Shown here: in pieces, positions 20,601 to 27,498 of the stretch | Numbering within the stretch: the stretch's first letter is position 1 | Layout of the letters: every line of letters begins with the position of its first letter | DNA from: Ctena decussata | Taxonomy: Eukaryota > Mollusca > Bivalvia > Lucinida > Lucinidae | NCBI GenBank assembly: GCA_963989385.1 | Contig: OZ022503.1 | Span: forward strand, 53,566,858-53,630,857 | Direction of reading: 5' to 3' | Length of the DNA stretch: 64,000 bases | Notes under the pieces: model-generated | Seen by the model: only the letters and a program-made list of their open reading frames with translations | Told to the model about the DNA's origin: nothing | The model's database searches: none | Position numbers and translations under genes: made by a program

Positions 20601-22645
20601 TCACCATTGGCCACAAGATCGCAGGCTTTGTTTTTGACAGCGGTCTGCCGCTCTTCAGATGTCATCTGATGAGCCGTCGCTCATTATTTCTAGAATAAAA
20701 CATAACCCTGTGTCAGTTTCCGTCATAAACGAGTTCCAATTACATGATTTATTTTCTTCTTCTTCTTTTTAATTAGCATAGCACTTTTTGCTTAAATTTT
20801 GATTATACATGTATATCTGTATTTAAAGATTTACGCCCGTGTTTATGATTACAAAAACGTTTCCATGAAATATTGTCACAGTAACTCTGAAATGGCCCAT
20901 TTGTACATTTGACAATATAAATTAGAAGAAGTTTTTGTGTAGTAATTTTAAAATAAGAAATAAAATATTTTTTTTTACAGTCGCGGACCGCGACCGAAAT
21001 TGTCTTATTTGATAGAATTAATTTGCTCTGACGTCACAAGCGCGTGCACGAATCAGAAAAATACCTAGGTATCGTCATATGACCGTAAGGCGTGGTAACA
21101 ACTTTCCTATTGGCCGACGATAGTGTTCATTTACATTTTCAGTTTCGATATTTTATTTTCATTAAAAAAATACGTTAAACTGAAACACTTTTTCTGAATT
21201 TTTACAATGGATTTAGGTATGATTATATATTATCTAACGAAATTGGTAAAACTGTTTATTTTGGAGATGGTGAAAAAATGAGGGAGTATGCCTTTAACTA
21301 TCTTAGCACAATTATGCCTGTCACTCTATTTTTTCCACTTTTTTTTTAAAGATCATTGTGATATATCTTATAACACCGTTTACTCGTGGCCTACTGTGAC
21401 ATCATTAATCTATTTCAAATTGTTTACAAATTTTTTTATGTTCCGCCATTGAAAATGGGGGGGGGGGGGCATATAGTATCACCGCTGTCCGTACATATGT
21501 CCTGTACGTACGTACGTCCTGATCTGTCCTGTCCTATTCTGTCCTGTACGTACGTGCGTACGAAAATGGTTTCAGTTCGATATCTTTTGAAAACATTGGT
21601 GTTTTGAATTCATATTTTATACACAGGTATATAATCATAGAATACGGATCAAGTTCGATGTTGGGTAAAACCCGTCTATTATTTTTGGGAGTTATGGCCC
21701 TTTTCGACTTCATTTTGTGTGGAAAATGACACTGGTATAGAATCAGAAAATACAGGTCAAGTTCGATGTTGGGTAAAGTCCGTCTATTATTGTGGGAGTT
21801 ATGGCCCTTTTTCGACTTTATTTTGCATGAAAAAAAATGGTTTCCGTTCGATATCTTTTGAAAACATTGGTGTAATGAATTCTTATTTTATACACAGGTA
21901 CATAATCATAAAATACCGGTCAAGTTCGATGTTGGGTAAAATCCGTCTATTGTTGTGGGAGTTATGGCTCTTTTTCGACTTCATTTGTATGAAAACTGGT
22001 TTCCGTTTCATTATCTTTTGAAAACATTGGTGTATTGAATTCATATTTTATACACAGGTATATAATCATAAAATACAGGTCAAGTTCGATTTATGGTAAA
22101 ATCCGTCTATTGTTGTGGGAGTTATGGCCCTTTTTCGACTTCATTTTGTATTAAAAAATGGTTTCCGTTCATTATCTTTTGAAAATATTAATGTATTGGA
22201 TTCATATTTTATACACTTATATATAATTATAAAATACAGGTCAGGTTCAATATAGGGTAAAATCCGCCTATTACTTTTGGAGTTATGGCCCTTTTTCAAC
22301 TTCTTTTTTGTACAAAAATGGTTTGGTTTAAACATATTTTATTTCATTAAAAGAACATGACAACAAGCATATACATTTGTAATCTACAAGTATATGGATG
22401 AGAACGGAAGCAATAATGCTTATATAGTTCCTCTCCTTAACATATAAAAGTTGTTAAATTACAGGCAGAATTTTAGGAAATCCGTTCAAAGTGTATTTTG
22501 TTCTATAATTTATCACAATGCATGCAGAAAATGGAGCTAAACAAACAGTGAAAAAATAGAAACATGACTATCTCTTAAAACTTACAGACAGGCTGAGGCA
22601 AAGAAATATCATCAATAATAACAGTAATAGAAATTTCTGTAGATT
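2478..22645 (-). CDS. 3' portion of a multi-exon gene for an unrecognised protein with a C-terminal Cys/His (CHORD-like) cluster
   Basis: I assembled this gene from nine open segments on the minus strand: 22645-22586, 16580-16527, 11846-11688, 10397-9781, 9212-9140, 6721-6649, 5406-5297, 4651-4573 and 2607-2478. All eight introns are GT-AG, most donors are GTAAGT, GTATGT or GTACGT, and each exon ends in the phase the next one needs. The spliced frame has no internal stop and gives 450 residues. Residues 92-296 come from one large exon rich in charged helices with a Q5 run near its end. Residues 297-320 are basic/acidic. Residues 358-414 hold C358, C361, C374, H376, H377, P378, G379, C389, C390, C409, H413 and H414, a likely metal-binding cluster. 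The last 36 residues are strongly basic. The first exon starts two bases into a codon, so at least one 5' exon is missing. A possible AATAAA is at 1983-1978. The C-x-H-H-P-G and C-C spacing resembles CHORD-type zinc modules; no family is assigned. Function unknown. Confidence 0.72.
2653..2830. repeat. Family C palindromic element
   Basis: The left end is GTTCCAGATAAGAACGGG. The core near 2726-2791 reads CATATGTTGTGACC and returns as GGGGTCAGAACATAT around GTCTCGCCAAGAC. It lies only ~46 bp upstream of the terminal exon's acceptor. Confidence 0.75.
2890..3235. other. AT-rich intronic sequence
   Basis: Nothing recognisable. GTTTCAAGTTAATTTGATG near 2950 resembles filler of the 44-46 kb repeat unit, but only weakly. 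Confidence 0.3.
3240..3427 (+). pseudogene. LINE C-terminal remnant (RTE-type endonuclease/RT tail)
   Basis: The open frame contains TKWFGHTHFKELERTIFQ and AEGKRRRDTQKRDMKEI. This matches the usual tail of LINE polyproteins in pattern: a WFGH motif, a conserved I-L/F-Q, an EGKRRRG block and a K-E-I/W stretch. There is no reverse transcriptase core upstream, so only the 3' end survives. It is intronic and opposite in strand to the zinc-cluster gene. Confidence 0.6.
3430..4015. other. Intronic sequence without recognised features
   Basis: No ORF, palindrome or family member could be supported here. Confidence 0.4.
4018..4098. repeat. Family E fold-back
   Basis: GGGTCAACTCTTAAAGGAAA, then GAATTTGGTCCCC, then the return GGAGCAAATTTTTTCC and TTTAAGGGTAGATCCC. 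A ~30-bp imperfect hairpin. A looser, decayed relative is at 4290-4400. Confidence 0.7.
4438..4545. repeat. Family A palindromic element
   Basis: CCCAGCAGGCACATGACG to ATGTAGCCGCTGGG. It carries a full TGACGTCA at 4462-4469. It sits 28 bp past the donor site of the exon ending at 4573. Confidence 0.88.
4573..4651 (-). CDS. Zinc-cluster gene, exon carrying the Cys-Cys pair
   Basis: 79 nt, acceptor TGTCTATTTCAG, donor GG/GTAAGTACC. Two bases complete a Leu codon, 25 codons follow, two bases are left over. It encodes YDRWWSCCW, with the adjacent cysteines of the cluster. Confidence 0.8.
4655..4980. repeat. Degenerate minisatellite, (AA)GAAATTGACACTGAAAT units
   Basis: Units of about 20-35 bp, each with GACA(C/T)TGAAAT and GAAATTG, repeat about ten times with drift. 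They create a spurious minus-strand frame of Cys/Phe/Ser/Val repeats. Lies in the intron between exons 5297-5406 and 4573-4651. Confidence 0.75.
5297..5406 (-). CDS. Zinc-cluster gene, exon with C-x2-C and C-x-H-H-P-G
   Basis: 110 nt, acceptor TTTTGTTTTACAG, donor TTC/GTAAGTACC. One base completes a Lys codon, 36 codons follow, one base is left. Key motifs are HCYNC and YPNTCKHHPG. Both splice sites are strong. Confidence 0.85.
5560..5823 (-). repeat. SINE type S1 (tRNA-like head)
   Basis: On the minus strand the head reads CGGCGCCGTGGTCGAGTGG with a B-box-like GAGTTGGAATCCGG. The body includes GTCAACACAGCAGTAAATGG and AGGATAAGGCAGTGAAAGGAG, then a region ending near TCTAACCCCCTC. Other copies: 35205, 38715 and 43740. 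Confidence 0.8.
6051..6170. repeat. Fold-back, ~53-bp arms
   Basis: The left arm GTGCTCATGTATTATTGAAT onward (6051-6103) and the right arm ending AATAATACAGGAGCAC (6117-6170) pair with a few mismatches around the loop GAGGCTATGCCGA. Confidence 0.85.
6649..6721 (-). CDS. Zinc-cluster gene, 73-nt exon
   Basis: Acceptor TTATCTCTCTTGTAG, donor TACAA/GTATGT. Two bases complete a Val codon, 23 codons follow, two bases are left. It encodes FDIEIKDRLADDFG, an acidic helix-like segment just before the cluster. Confidence 0.8.
6829..6900. repeat. Family H hairpin
   Basis: CAAACAGTGCAGCCCCAGAT, CAGACTGCTCC / GGAGCAGAATGACCTGG, CTGCACT. An imperfect ~28-bp stem. Confidence 0.6.
7507..8370. mobile_element. 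Mariner-like element with terminal inverted repeats
   Basis: 7507-7533 (TACGAGGGATGTTCAGAAAG, then TTCTGAT) and 8344-8370 (the reverse complement, with one mismatch) are 27-bp inverted ends. Both outermost bases are TA, as expected for the duplicated TA target of Tc1/mariner elements. The ~860-bp interior has no intact transposase frame; I did not find a catalytic D-D-D pattern, so it is non-autonomous or decayed. Confidence 0.75.
8464..8565. repeat. Family D palindrome, short internally deleted form
   Basis: CTCGACACGTGAAAACCAAC to GTTATGTCGTGTCGCGGCTC, 102 bp. It keeps both ends and the GATGCCCAGGCTGAGCTGAG arm but lacks the ~130-bp centre of full copies. Confidence 0.8.
8900..9105 (+). 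repeat. SINE type S2 (tRNA-like head)
   Basis: CAGGAGCCCCGACTGCTCAG opens a tRNA-like head with B box GGGTTCGATTCC. The 3' tail has CGATATGACTGAAATACTG and GGACTTAAAATCGC. Other copies at 34935 and 35900. Confidence 0.78.
9140..9212 (-). CDS. Zinc-cluster gene, 73-nt exon
   Basis: Acceptor TTTTTTATTCAG, donor TTCAG/GTAAAT. It starts in phase 0: 24 codons beginning IDSRKKKVRRED, with one base left that makes Val with the next exon. A highly charged, probably disordered linker. Confidence 0.8.
9508..9730. repeat. Family D palindrome
   Basis: GAGCCGCGATACGACAAAAC to TTGGCCATGTCGCGGTTC, with GATCAGCCTGGGC and CTGATCAGATTGG internal arms. Diverged. Confidence 0.85.
9736..9770. repeat. Family D terminal half-element
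   Basis: GAGCCGCGACACGACCAAAC followed by TAACAAAGTGCC, then sequence unrelated to D. It begins ~10 bp beyond the donor of the 9781-10397 exon and extends a spurious C-terminus if the donor is ignored. Confidence 0.75.
9781..10397 (-). CDS. Zinc-cluster gene, main 617-nt exon
   Basis: Acceptor TTTTTACAACTTTCAG, donor TATAGAG/GTACGTG. Two bases complete an Asp codon, then 205 codons end in phase 0. Early residues WHPNEEELSDHIQYFRAV and HKISSFLQGFIRNIL look helical. AKHDIFLLLTRSA follows, then a Glu/Lys/Arg-rich helix (ECRLQEKKKQRALEIADN), a Ser/Pro-rich stretch and a basic C-terminal part with a Q5 run. The frame stays open to 10464 upstream, but the in-frame AG at 10399-10398 joins cleanly to the 11688 donor. 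No known domain recognised. Confidence 0.85.
10465..11335. other. Intronic sequence with a short (CAG)n
   Basis: Only an (AGC)6-type run near 10810-10828 stands out. No family member or exon was supported. Confidence 0.4.
11582..11668. repeat. Fold-back with GGAACACCGCTCGGCC arms
   Basis: GCAGTCAGTCGGAACACCGC and CTCGGCC pair with GGCCGAGC and CGTGTTCCGATTGCAGAGC around CAACGTGGAATTCAC. Ends 20 bp past a donor site (exon 11688-11846). Confidence 0.75.
11688..11846 (-). CDS. Zinc-cluster gene, 159-nt exon
   Basis: Acceptor TGTCTTACAATTTTTTAG, donor CTCG/GTAAGTGGG. Two bases complete Glu, 52 codons follow, one base remains that makes Asp with the next exon. It encodes KTCLFHTDRVQFG and KRSKWIPRDYSHRLASAIC, a compact mixed-charge segment. 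Confidence 0.8.
11881..12011. repeat. Family D palindrome, short form
   Basis: GAGCCGCGACACGAGAAAAC to TTCCTCGTGTCGCGGCTC, 131 bp. The two arms meet near ATCAGCCTGGGCATCCGCC. Near-perfect inverted repeat 35 bp upstream of an exon acceptor. Confidence 0.92.
12030..12245 (+). repeat. SINE type S3
   Basis: The tRNA-like B-box region ACGATACCCGGTCCGG is followed by GATTCAAGAAGGGCAGTTGT, CAGTTACTGGCGAAAG, GTTAGATTAACTGACCG and GACATGACCATAGCTGTTTC. Matches 37225 and 56200. Confidence 0.82.
12357..12570. repeat. Family D palindrome
   Basis: AGCCGCGACACGAGAAAACC to TTTTCTCGTGTCGAGGTTT, with small deletions on the right arm (GGGCGGCTGCCACTGGGCGG). Confidence 0.85.
12834..12912. repeat. Family E fold-back, diverged
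   Basis: CTTAAAGAAAAAAATGCTC pairs loosely with CAATTCTTTCCTTTAAG, then GAATTGATCTCCATTGAGAA. Confidence 0.55.
13690..13870 (-). repeat. Interspersed repeat shared with 20985-21085
   Basis: On the minus strand GGACCGCGCTCAAAATCG, ATTTATTCACATGTCAC, CGTGCACGAATAAGAAAAAT and ACCTGTACATGATCACATG follow the same order as the plus-strand copy near 21 kb. It explains an apparent minus-strand coding start at 13762. Confidence 0.6.
13871..14180. other. Intronic sequence, nothing recognised
   Basis: AT-rich, with no family member seen. Confidence 0.3.
14180..14240. repeat. Family E fold-back
   Basis: TTAGAAAGGAATTTGCTCTC, TCTGAGAGCAAATTCTTTGA: a ~20-bp near-perfect stem. Confidence 0.7.
14241..15187. 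other. Intronic sequence with C-rich runs
   Basis: Short CACACA and CCCCCACCCCC runs near 14380-14395 and 14970-15005. The 14725-14775 stretch loosely recalls family E. No exon is supported: the open minus frame at 14636-14851 has a donor in the wrong phase. Confidence 0.3.
15188..15258. repeat. Perfect 29-bp hairpin with CTTCGG loop
   Basis: 15188-15216 (GTGGTCATTTCATATGAAAT, TTATGAAAC) is exactly reverse-complementary to 15230-15258. The 13-base loop GAGCCTTCGGCGA itself contains GCC-TTC-GGC. Confidence 0.93.
15259..16526. other. Intronic sequence, low structure
   Basis: A (G)9 run near 15810 and a loose direct repeat of ATACATGAATAGG (16105 and 16136). The 15260-15320 and 15630-15680 stretches share AGGCCGAAAAA(T)AGTGCGCC, ACATTTTCGTTA, so a short duplicated segment exists. 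Confidence 0.35.
16527..16580 (-). CDS. Zinc-cluster gene, 54-nt exon (probable)
   Basis: Acceptor TTATTAGCTTGCAG, donor ATAG/GTAGGT. Two bases plus 17 codons plus one base; phases fit both neighbours. It encodes CGNLTAGIGWLLLHNEI. It is short and the acceptor's pyrimidine tract is weak, so support comes mainly from phase agreement. Confidence 0.55.
16790..18210. repeat. Minisatellite, ~45-48-bp units
   Basis: About 28 diverged units built on GGTAAACTGAACGGAAGATT and GCGGAAGATTTCAAACCATA. Many units keep a 48-nt length, so long minus-strand frames with AIFRSIYL-like periodicity appear; they are not genes. Lies inside the largest intron of the zinc-cluster gene. Confidence 0.93.
18400..19390 (+). 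repeat. Three ~310-bp tandem direct repeats
   Basis: Copies at about 18400-18700, 18726-19042 and 19067-19390 share ACAAATTGTCA(A/G)AAACACA, CTCCATCTGGTGCA, CACCGCCAAGATAGCCTTGA and AAGGAACTAAGGATACCAT. The third copy carries an AT-rich insertion near 19200-19275. Confidence 0.9.
19440..19705. repeat. Inverted remnant of the 16.8-18.2 kb minisatellite
   Basis: AAATCTTCCGCAATCTTCC and GTTTACCCAGAC repeat about five times. They are the reverse complement of the main array's unit, so the two arrays face each other across the three direct repeats. Confidence 0.88.
19946..20083. repeat. Fold-back, ~65-bp arms
   Basis: CGAGGTTATAAAACTTGAGT to GGCTGCTTCCG and back from CGGAAGCAACCAATC to CAAGTTTTATAACCTCG, around TTCT. 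A few mismatches and one small indel. Confidence 0.9.
20109..20403. repeat. Family D palindrome, longest copy (295 bp)
   Basis: GAGCCGCGACACAAAACCAA to GGTTTTGTCTTGACGCGGCT. The centre is longer than in other copies because part of the right half (TAAGGGTCTAAGC to GACTCTTATTAGAC) is present in addition. Confidence 0.88.
20417..20665 (-). CDS. Short ORF with pipsqueak-like helix-turn-helix appearance
   Basis: 82 codons from MTSEERQTAVKNKACDLV. The segment AVKNKACDLVANGESIWGAE followed by MKNRLPRSAVH resembles the psq/pogo-type pattern (helix, NGES, GI/LPRS). After residue ~60 it becomes unstructured. It could be an eroded transposase N-terminus or a stray exon. There is no visible splice context and it starts right next to a D element. 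Confidence 0.3.
   Translation of the reverse strand: MTSEERQTAVKNKACDLVANGESIWGAEMKNRLPRSAVHAEASLKDLTRRKVRLNAFRKRKNQILKCNTLCIWRDAVCLRLD
20985..21090 (+). repeat. Second copy of the 13690-13870 repeat
   Basis: CGGACCGCGACCGAAATTG, GACGTCACAAGCGCGTGCAC and GAATCAGAAAAATACCT in the same order as the inverse copy near 13.7 kb. Confidence 0.6.
21565..22330 (+). repeat. Tandem array of ~160-bp units
   Basis: About five units share TTTCCGTTCGATATCTTTTG, TTTTATACACAGGTATATA, GGTCAAGTTCGATGTTGGG and GTTATGGCCCTTTTTCGAC. The second unit lacks its first half. A scrap (AAAAATGGTTTCCGTTTG) recurs at 22672. An ACGTACGTACG-rich stretch precedes the array near 21500-21560. Confidence 0.88.
22586..22645 (-). 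CDS. Zinc-cluster gene, most 5' exon found (probable)
   Basis: Acceptor TTTTCATATTTTTTTCAG, donor GTCT/GTAAGTTTT. Two bases, 19 codons, one base; the last base makes Ser with exon 16580. It encodes STEISITVIIDDISLPQPV. Both splice sites are strong but the exon is only 60 nt, so this call is provisional. An earlier exon ending one base into a codon is required. Confidence 0.5.
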
Positions 22646-22910
22646 CTGAAAAAAATATGAAAATAAAAATAAAAATGGTTTCCGTTTGTAAGTTTTTGAA
22701 AAGTTACTTGTTTCCGGGCTATTTCTTTTGGAAAGTTGCATGGCATCCATTTCTGTGATAAGAAACAAAATGTTATCACATATAACAGTCATGACATCGG
22801 CGGCTGATCATAGCCCAGGAGAATTTGAGAAAAGTAGACCCGTCTTATAGGCGAGGCTACGCAATAAACTCCCTCAGACAGTAAAACAAACCCACCCCCG
22901 TCTTATACAG

Positions 22911-22949
22911 CCCCCCCCCCCCGCCCCCCCCCCCCACACACACACACAC
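22911..22949. repeat. Poly-C run followed by (CA)n
   Basis: C-runs split by one G near 22922, then ACACACACACAC. Confidence 0.95.
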
Positions 22950-23639
22950 TTCTCTTGATCCGAGAAGCACAATGCATCTGCCCAAGGAAAACAATAAAAC
23001 ATGTACCACACAAGTCTGCCTTTGTGAACCTAGTTATCCTACAAGTGCCAGTACCTTAAACAAGACACCGTCTTACTTAGCGCACTAGGCGGGGGCATCC
23101 ATGTCCTATGGACACATTCTAGTTTCAACATTAAAAAAAGCAGTAACCGCAAATAACTGTCATCATAATCACAGTATTCAAGCTCAGCATCGGTTTCTTG
23201 CTCCATACCCCCTTCCATTTAAATATGCAATCGGGAAAACGATCACGGAATTGGCCGAGCGGTGTACCGTTGTTAAATAGGTGCAAACGCTTAAAAGTTT
23301 TGACCTTTCAGGGTTACTGCACTCAGATGTCAGGCTCGATCTTCGCTTTTGACAAAGATTGCAGCAGTAAAGAACTGAGTTGTTATTCTTGGTGCAAGTA
23401 ACATATTATACTGGTACATGCAAAATGCTGTTAATTTATCTGTCAATCACAGCCAAAATATTTTGAGAACAACAACCATTTTTCGTCTGATTCTGATCCA
23501 AAACGAGGCAGCCGGAATGTGAATGCAAGAGACAAAATGACGAGCCTTTGCATCCCCTTTGATTTTCCTTAGATGAACCAGTGACCTTTATAGAGTGACT
23601 CGCGTCTCCACTGTATTTATATAGGTCGCTGGATGAACC

Positions 23640-24001
23640 AATTTCGGAGAAACAGTGTTCATACTTCCATGAACGGCAGTCGGTCACGGGACGTCGTTGG
23701 TACGCAATGTCACATGTAAATAAAAGACGCCATTGGCCATTGTAACGTTCTATTGGACGTCACGTCAGTGCGACGGCCGTCTAATATAAGCGACGTACAT
23801 GTTGATCAGTGACAGCTTTTCGTCGTATATTTTACAAATGTTGCTCTTAAAAGTCGAAAATGATGTTCAAAATAATTTTAAAATTTAACGTAATAAGTTC
23901 ATGGAAGCATGAACACAAAGGGACATGTGCAAAGTTAACGTAAACGCTTCGGGCGTCACTTACTTTGCACATGACCCATTGTGTTCATACTTCCATGAAC
24001 A
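23640..24001. repeat. Fold-back with AACACA(A/T)..GTTCATGGAAG arms
   Basis: The main hairpin is 23897-24001: AGTTCATGGAAGCATGAACA, GGGACATGTGCAAAGT... returns as ACTTTGCACATGACCC, TGTGTTCATACTTCCATGAA around GCTTCGGGC. A half copy of the right arm (CAGTGTTCATACTTCCATGA) lies at 23652-23674. Confidence 0.8.
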
Positions 24002-26640
24002 TCGGAAAAATGAAATTTATTTCTTAATTAAAATATTTAATTTTGCCCAATTTGCATTTTAGTGAGTGTTTCTCTTTAATAATGATGAATGTACCAGCTC
24101 TTTTCTCAGACCGCAAATATGGAAGTGTCCGCGTACTGGAAGTGTCCGCGTACTGGTCAGTTCTGTCTTACACAAAACTTTTACACAAAGTTCGAAGCCT
24201 TTAGCTTTCTTCACTTGATGTAGGCAGCAGGATCCAAATGATGCAAACTAATATGTGCACACAAAGAAATATGAACAAGTTCCAGCTCACGCTGTAGGAT
24301 GAGCGTAGCATTGAAAATACTTAGGCAAAACTTTAATGCAAATGTTATCACATTTTAAAGGCTATCTCCTTGGCCTTTGGCCTAGGTTAGCAGCTGCATC
24401 CTCACACGGTGCAAACTAATTAGTATCCATCCTGTTCTAGTGAACAAGGTCTAACAGGAGATAAAAGCGTGACGTCACTGATAAGATACCTGGGGGATTC
24501 CCCGAGTCTAGTTGGCAGAAAGGTTGATACAGCATTATAGAATTATATACGTGATTGTTTGTTCAAATTATGAATTTAAAACAGCAAAATGTTAATGTTT
24601 TAGACAGATAATATGTAAGGCTTACATTTTCTTTAATGAAATTGAATTTCATGATTTATTTGCGTGCTAAGATGCTTCACTGAAAAATATATTTTGTTTT
24701 TTCCTTTCTATCACAAATATTCATTGCGCAAATTTATAACAGTCTAGATGATGTAGCGTGTAAAAGGGGAAACGGAAAATACAACGAATGAACGAACGGA
24801 CAAACAAACCATTAAATGAATGAATGACTGAATAAATGGCAGTGAATCGTTGATGAATGACTAGATGCATATCTTTTTCTTTTATATTTCTTAGTTGAAG
24901 CTTTTGAACTTTATGTAACTTCCAAAGAGTACTTTTGGCTTCGCTCTATTATAGAATTTTATAAACTGTTATAAAATCAATATTTTAGGTGGCATTTACT
25001 TGTTTTAGGATACAAGGAAACGAGAGGAAATGCGAAATTAAATTTTATCATTGAATTATTGTTAGCATTAAACTGTTCTTAACTTGTTAGATCTCGTATT
25101 CACAAAATACAATAAAAACTTTTTATCATAGTTACTCTAACAAAAAGTATCTGAGTCTCTATCCTATGTTAATTTTCTGAATTTTGTTTCCTATTGTATA
25201 ATAGTATATTCGCGGTCTTTAGTGGATCCTTTGATCAAGGACGTCTTATTATAGTTCAAAACACGCAGCGGGTGTCCTGTGGTGACAATTTAAAATAAAC
25301 ATGTATCTAAACTAAACTGTTTGTGCGCCGAGTGCGGCTAATTATCCGTTAGCACAAACGTATGTCTTCCTCTTTTTTATTTATTCTTTCTTTCTTTATT
25401 GTTCACAGAATTTTAAGAGATCGCAACCATCGATCGATATATATTATTATGTCTATTATTTTTATTTTTAATTTTCTGGTCCCTAAATCCGATCGACATT
25501 TTACAGTAATTCCGCTTAAGTTCTCTTAGATATGATATTCTATTTTTTCTTCATCTTATCCTATTTATACTAATAAATATAATTTATAGCAGAAAAGATT
25601 AAAATACTGATCTGCATTTTTCTCATTTTATTCTGTTAATATTTTTTCAGTCGTAGTTATTGAGAAAACAGTCTGGTTACGTTAATGGGTTTATCCAAAT
25701 CGCGTTTTACAAGATGAATTCAATTAATTAAATGATTTCTTTTTAGTATGACAGGCGACTAAGACCTTATTTCCAGTTGTTTTAAATCAGTAGCTATTTA
25801 TTCGCACTTATTTTAAGTACCTTTTACGCATTTTAGTGATTACACTTCAGACTATCCTATAGAAAAACACTGTCCGCTGGCTAATCTTTTGCCAACCAAG
25901 CTACCCACGTGATCATCCGATGACGTCACTGCGGGGATTCCCGTTATCTCCTATACCGACTTTCAGGAAAAGAGAGCAAAAGAAAAACATCGCAAAACTT
26001 TAACCGAAAAGCTATACAAAGTTTGAAGTCTGTGACCTTGACCTTAACTCATTATCTAATCATATCTATTCTAAGCAAATGTTAAAAATGAAAAAAAAAA
26101 ATACTGCAAAAAATAAAAATAATAATAATAATAACGACGCAAAGTTATACAAATTTCAAAGTCTGTGACCGCGACCTTTCTTCTTTCTTTCTTGCGACCA
26201 AAATCAACGGAGAAGAACTATAAAAGCATTTTGCTTCCGTTCGTATCCTTATATAGATATTGTTACAATATATGTTGTACATAGATTTTTCGAAATAAAT
26301 ATGTTTAAACCAATCAACGTTTAGCAGAGTATCAACTTTATACAAAATTATCAGTATCCATCCTGTTCAAATTCAAATCAAATTCCAGTTGAGAGTTTCA
26401 GAGGAAAAACAGTGCCAAAAAGGCTGCAAAACTTTACAGAAATTTTAAGATACGGACGGACGGACGAACGGACAAACGGACGGAGATTGGTATAAATACG
26501 GAATACAAACCGATTCATTAGAAATTAAGCCGTCTCTTTGCTCATCTGGATAGCCAGTGTGAATGTTGTAAATGTACGCCATTGTCAAATCGATTGGCCT
26601 CAACTTTACATGACGTGTCGTCTGCTCAAATGTAGTTCAT
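24002..26640. repeat. Decayed interspersed repeat territory
   Basis: Fragments that recall each other: CAAAGTT(C/T)GAAG(C/T)CT at 24187 and 26017, AGTATCCATCCTGTTC at 24421 and 26351 (same orientation), and inverted GGAGATAA..GACGTCA..TTGGCAAAAG segments at 24455-24530 and 25870-25955. Ends with ACGGACGGACGAACGGAC near 26455. No gene seen. Confidence 0.4.
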
Positions 26641-27075
26641 TGATATGGGGGATATTATTTAAATACACAGCGGTTTCTTATGTCGGAAATCTCATCCGAG
26701 CTCATGTTTAATATGAAATGCAACTGAATCAGAGAGTTTCACAGGTCATTAATTTTTGTCAAACGATAAATTTAAACCCAAACTAATCCCACGAACTACT
26801 ACACTACAGACAGTCGCGCTCTGTAGAGCCCAGTGAATCAATCTAGTGTGTATATTTAGATCATCCACTGAAACGGATTGCGTACTTGTGACACTTAGGT
26901 GTGTTTTGCTGCGTGTAAACTTGAAATTTTGTACAGGATATGTTCTGTAAGCTGATTTGATACACGTTTTAGGGACTAGTACACGTAGTGCGGAAGTGTC
27001 TACCCGTAAAGTAGTTACTTGTCTACGAATAGCGTTATTGTTGTGTTTTCTGTCGACGAAAGAACCTAGTTCACC

Positions 27076-27498
27076 ATGAGTTGGGATAGTTATATCGATA
27101 ATCTCGTTGCCCAGAGCAAGGATGCGACGGGAGCCGCCCATGTAGACAAGGCATGTATTATCGGATTGGATGGAGGCGCAAAATGGACAACCGATGGGCA
27201 CGCGAATGCCTTCCCACTTACTCCTGCGGAGTGCGCTAACATTGCCAAATGCTTCAAATCGAAGGATTTCACACCATTTATGGGTGGTGGAGTTCATGCG
27301 GAAAATACGAAGTATCAGTTCTTACGAGAAGAAGATGGGAAGCTAGTTTTAGCGAAAAAGAAAGAGTGTGGATCCATTAGTATGCAAAGTAGTAAAACGG
27401 CGATCGTAATAGCTCACTGCCAAGAGGGCTGTCAACAAGGCAATGCTAACAAAGCGGTTGGAGTAATATCTGACTACTTGGAATCTTTAGGCATGTGA
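27076..27498 (+). CDS. Profilin
   Basis: A complete 140-codon frame from ATG in a good context (TTCACCATGAG) to TGA. Profilins bind monomeric actin, proline-rich ligands and phosphoinositides in the cytoplasm and control actin assembly. The N-terminus MSWDSYIDNLVAQ gives the typical first helix with the conserved aromatic poly-proline-binding residues. The internal CIIGLDGG, FTPFMGGGVHAENTKYQFLR and C-terminal helix VGVISDYLESLGM fit the family, and the length is in the range known for molluscan profilins. It has no intron within the coding region, so it is either a single-exon gene or a retrocopy; no poly(A) tract or flanking repeat was found. No AATAAA occurs in the first ~150 nt past the stop. 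The long antisense frame at 26749-27297 is a shadow. Confidence 0.93.
   Translation: MSWDSYIDNLVAQSKDATGAAHVDKACIIGLDGGAKWTTDGHANAFPLTPAECANIAKCFKSKDFTPFMGGGVHAENTKYQFLREEDGKLVLAKKKECGSISMQSSKTAIVIAHCQEGCQQGNANKAVGVISDYLESLGM

Noticed and set aside
21565..22330. CRISPR-like array
   Set aside because: Units are ~160 bp, diverged along their whole length, with no repeat/spacer alternation; the same holds for 44110-46070.
23436..23687. 83-codon Cys/Ser-rich minus-strand ORF
   Set aside because: Its start lies in a fold-back arm repeated at 23980-24001, with no splice signals.
26749..27297. 182-codon minus-strand ORF overlapping the profilin start
   Set aside because: It is antisense to the profilin 5' half and upstream region; profilin explains the coding signal and this translation shows no family pattern.
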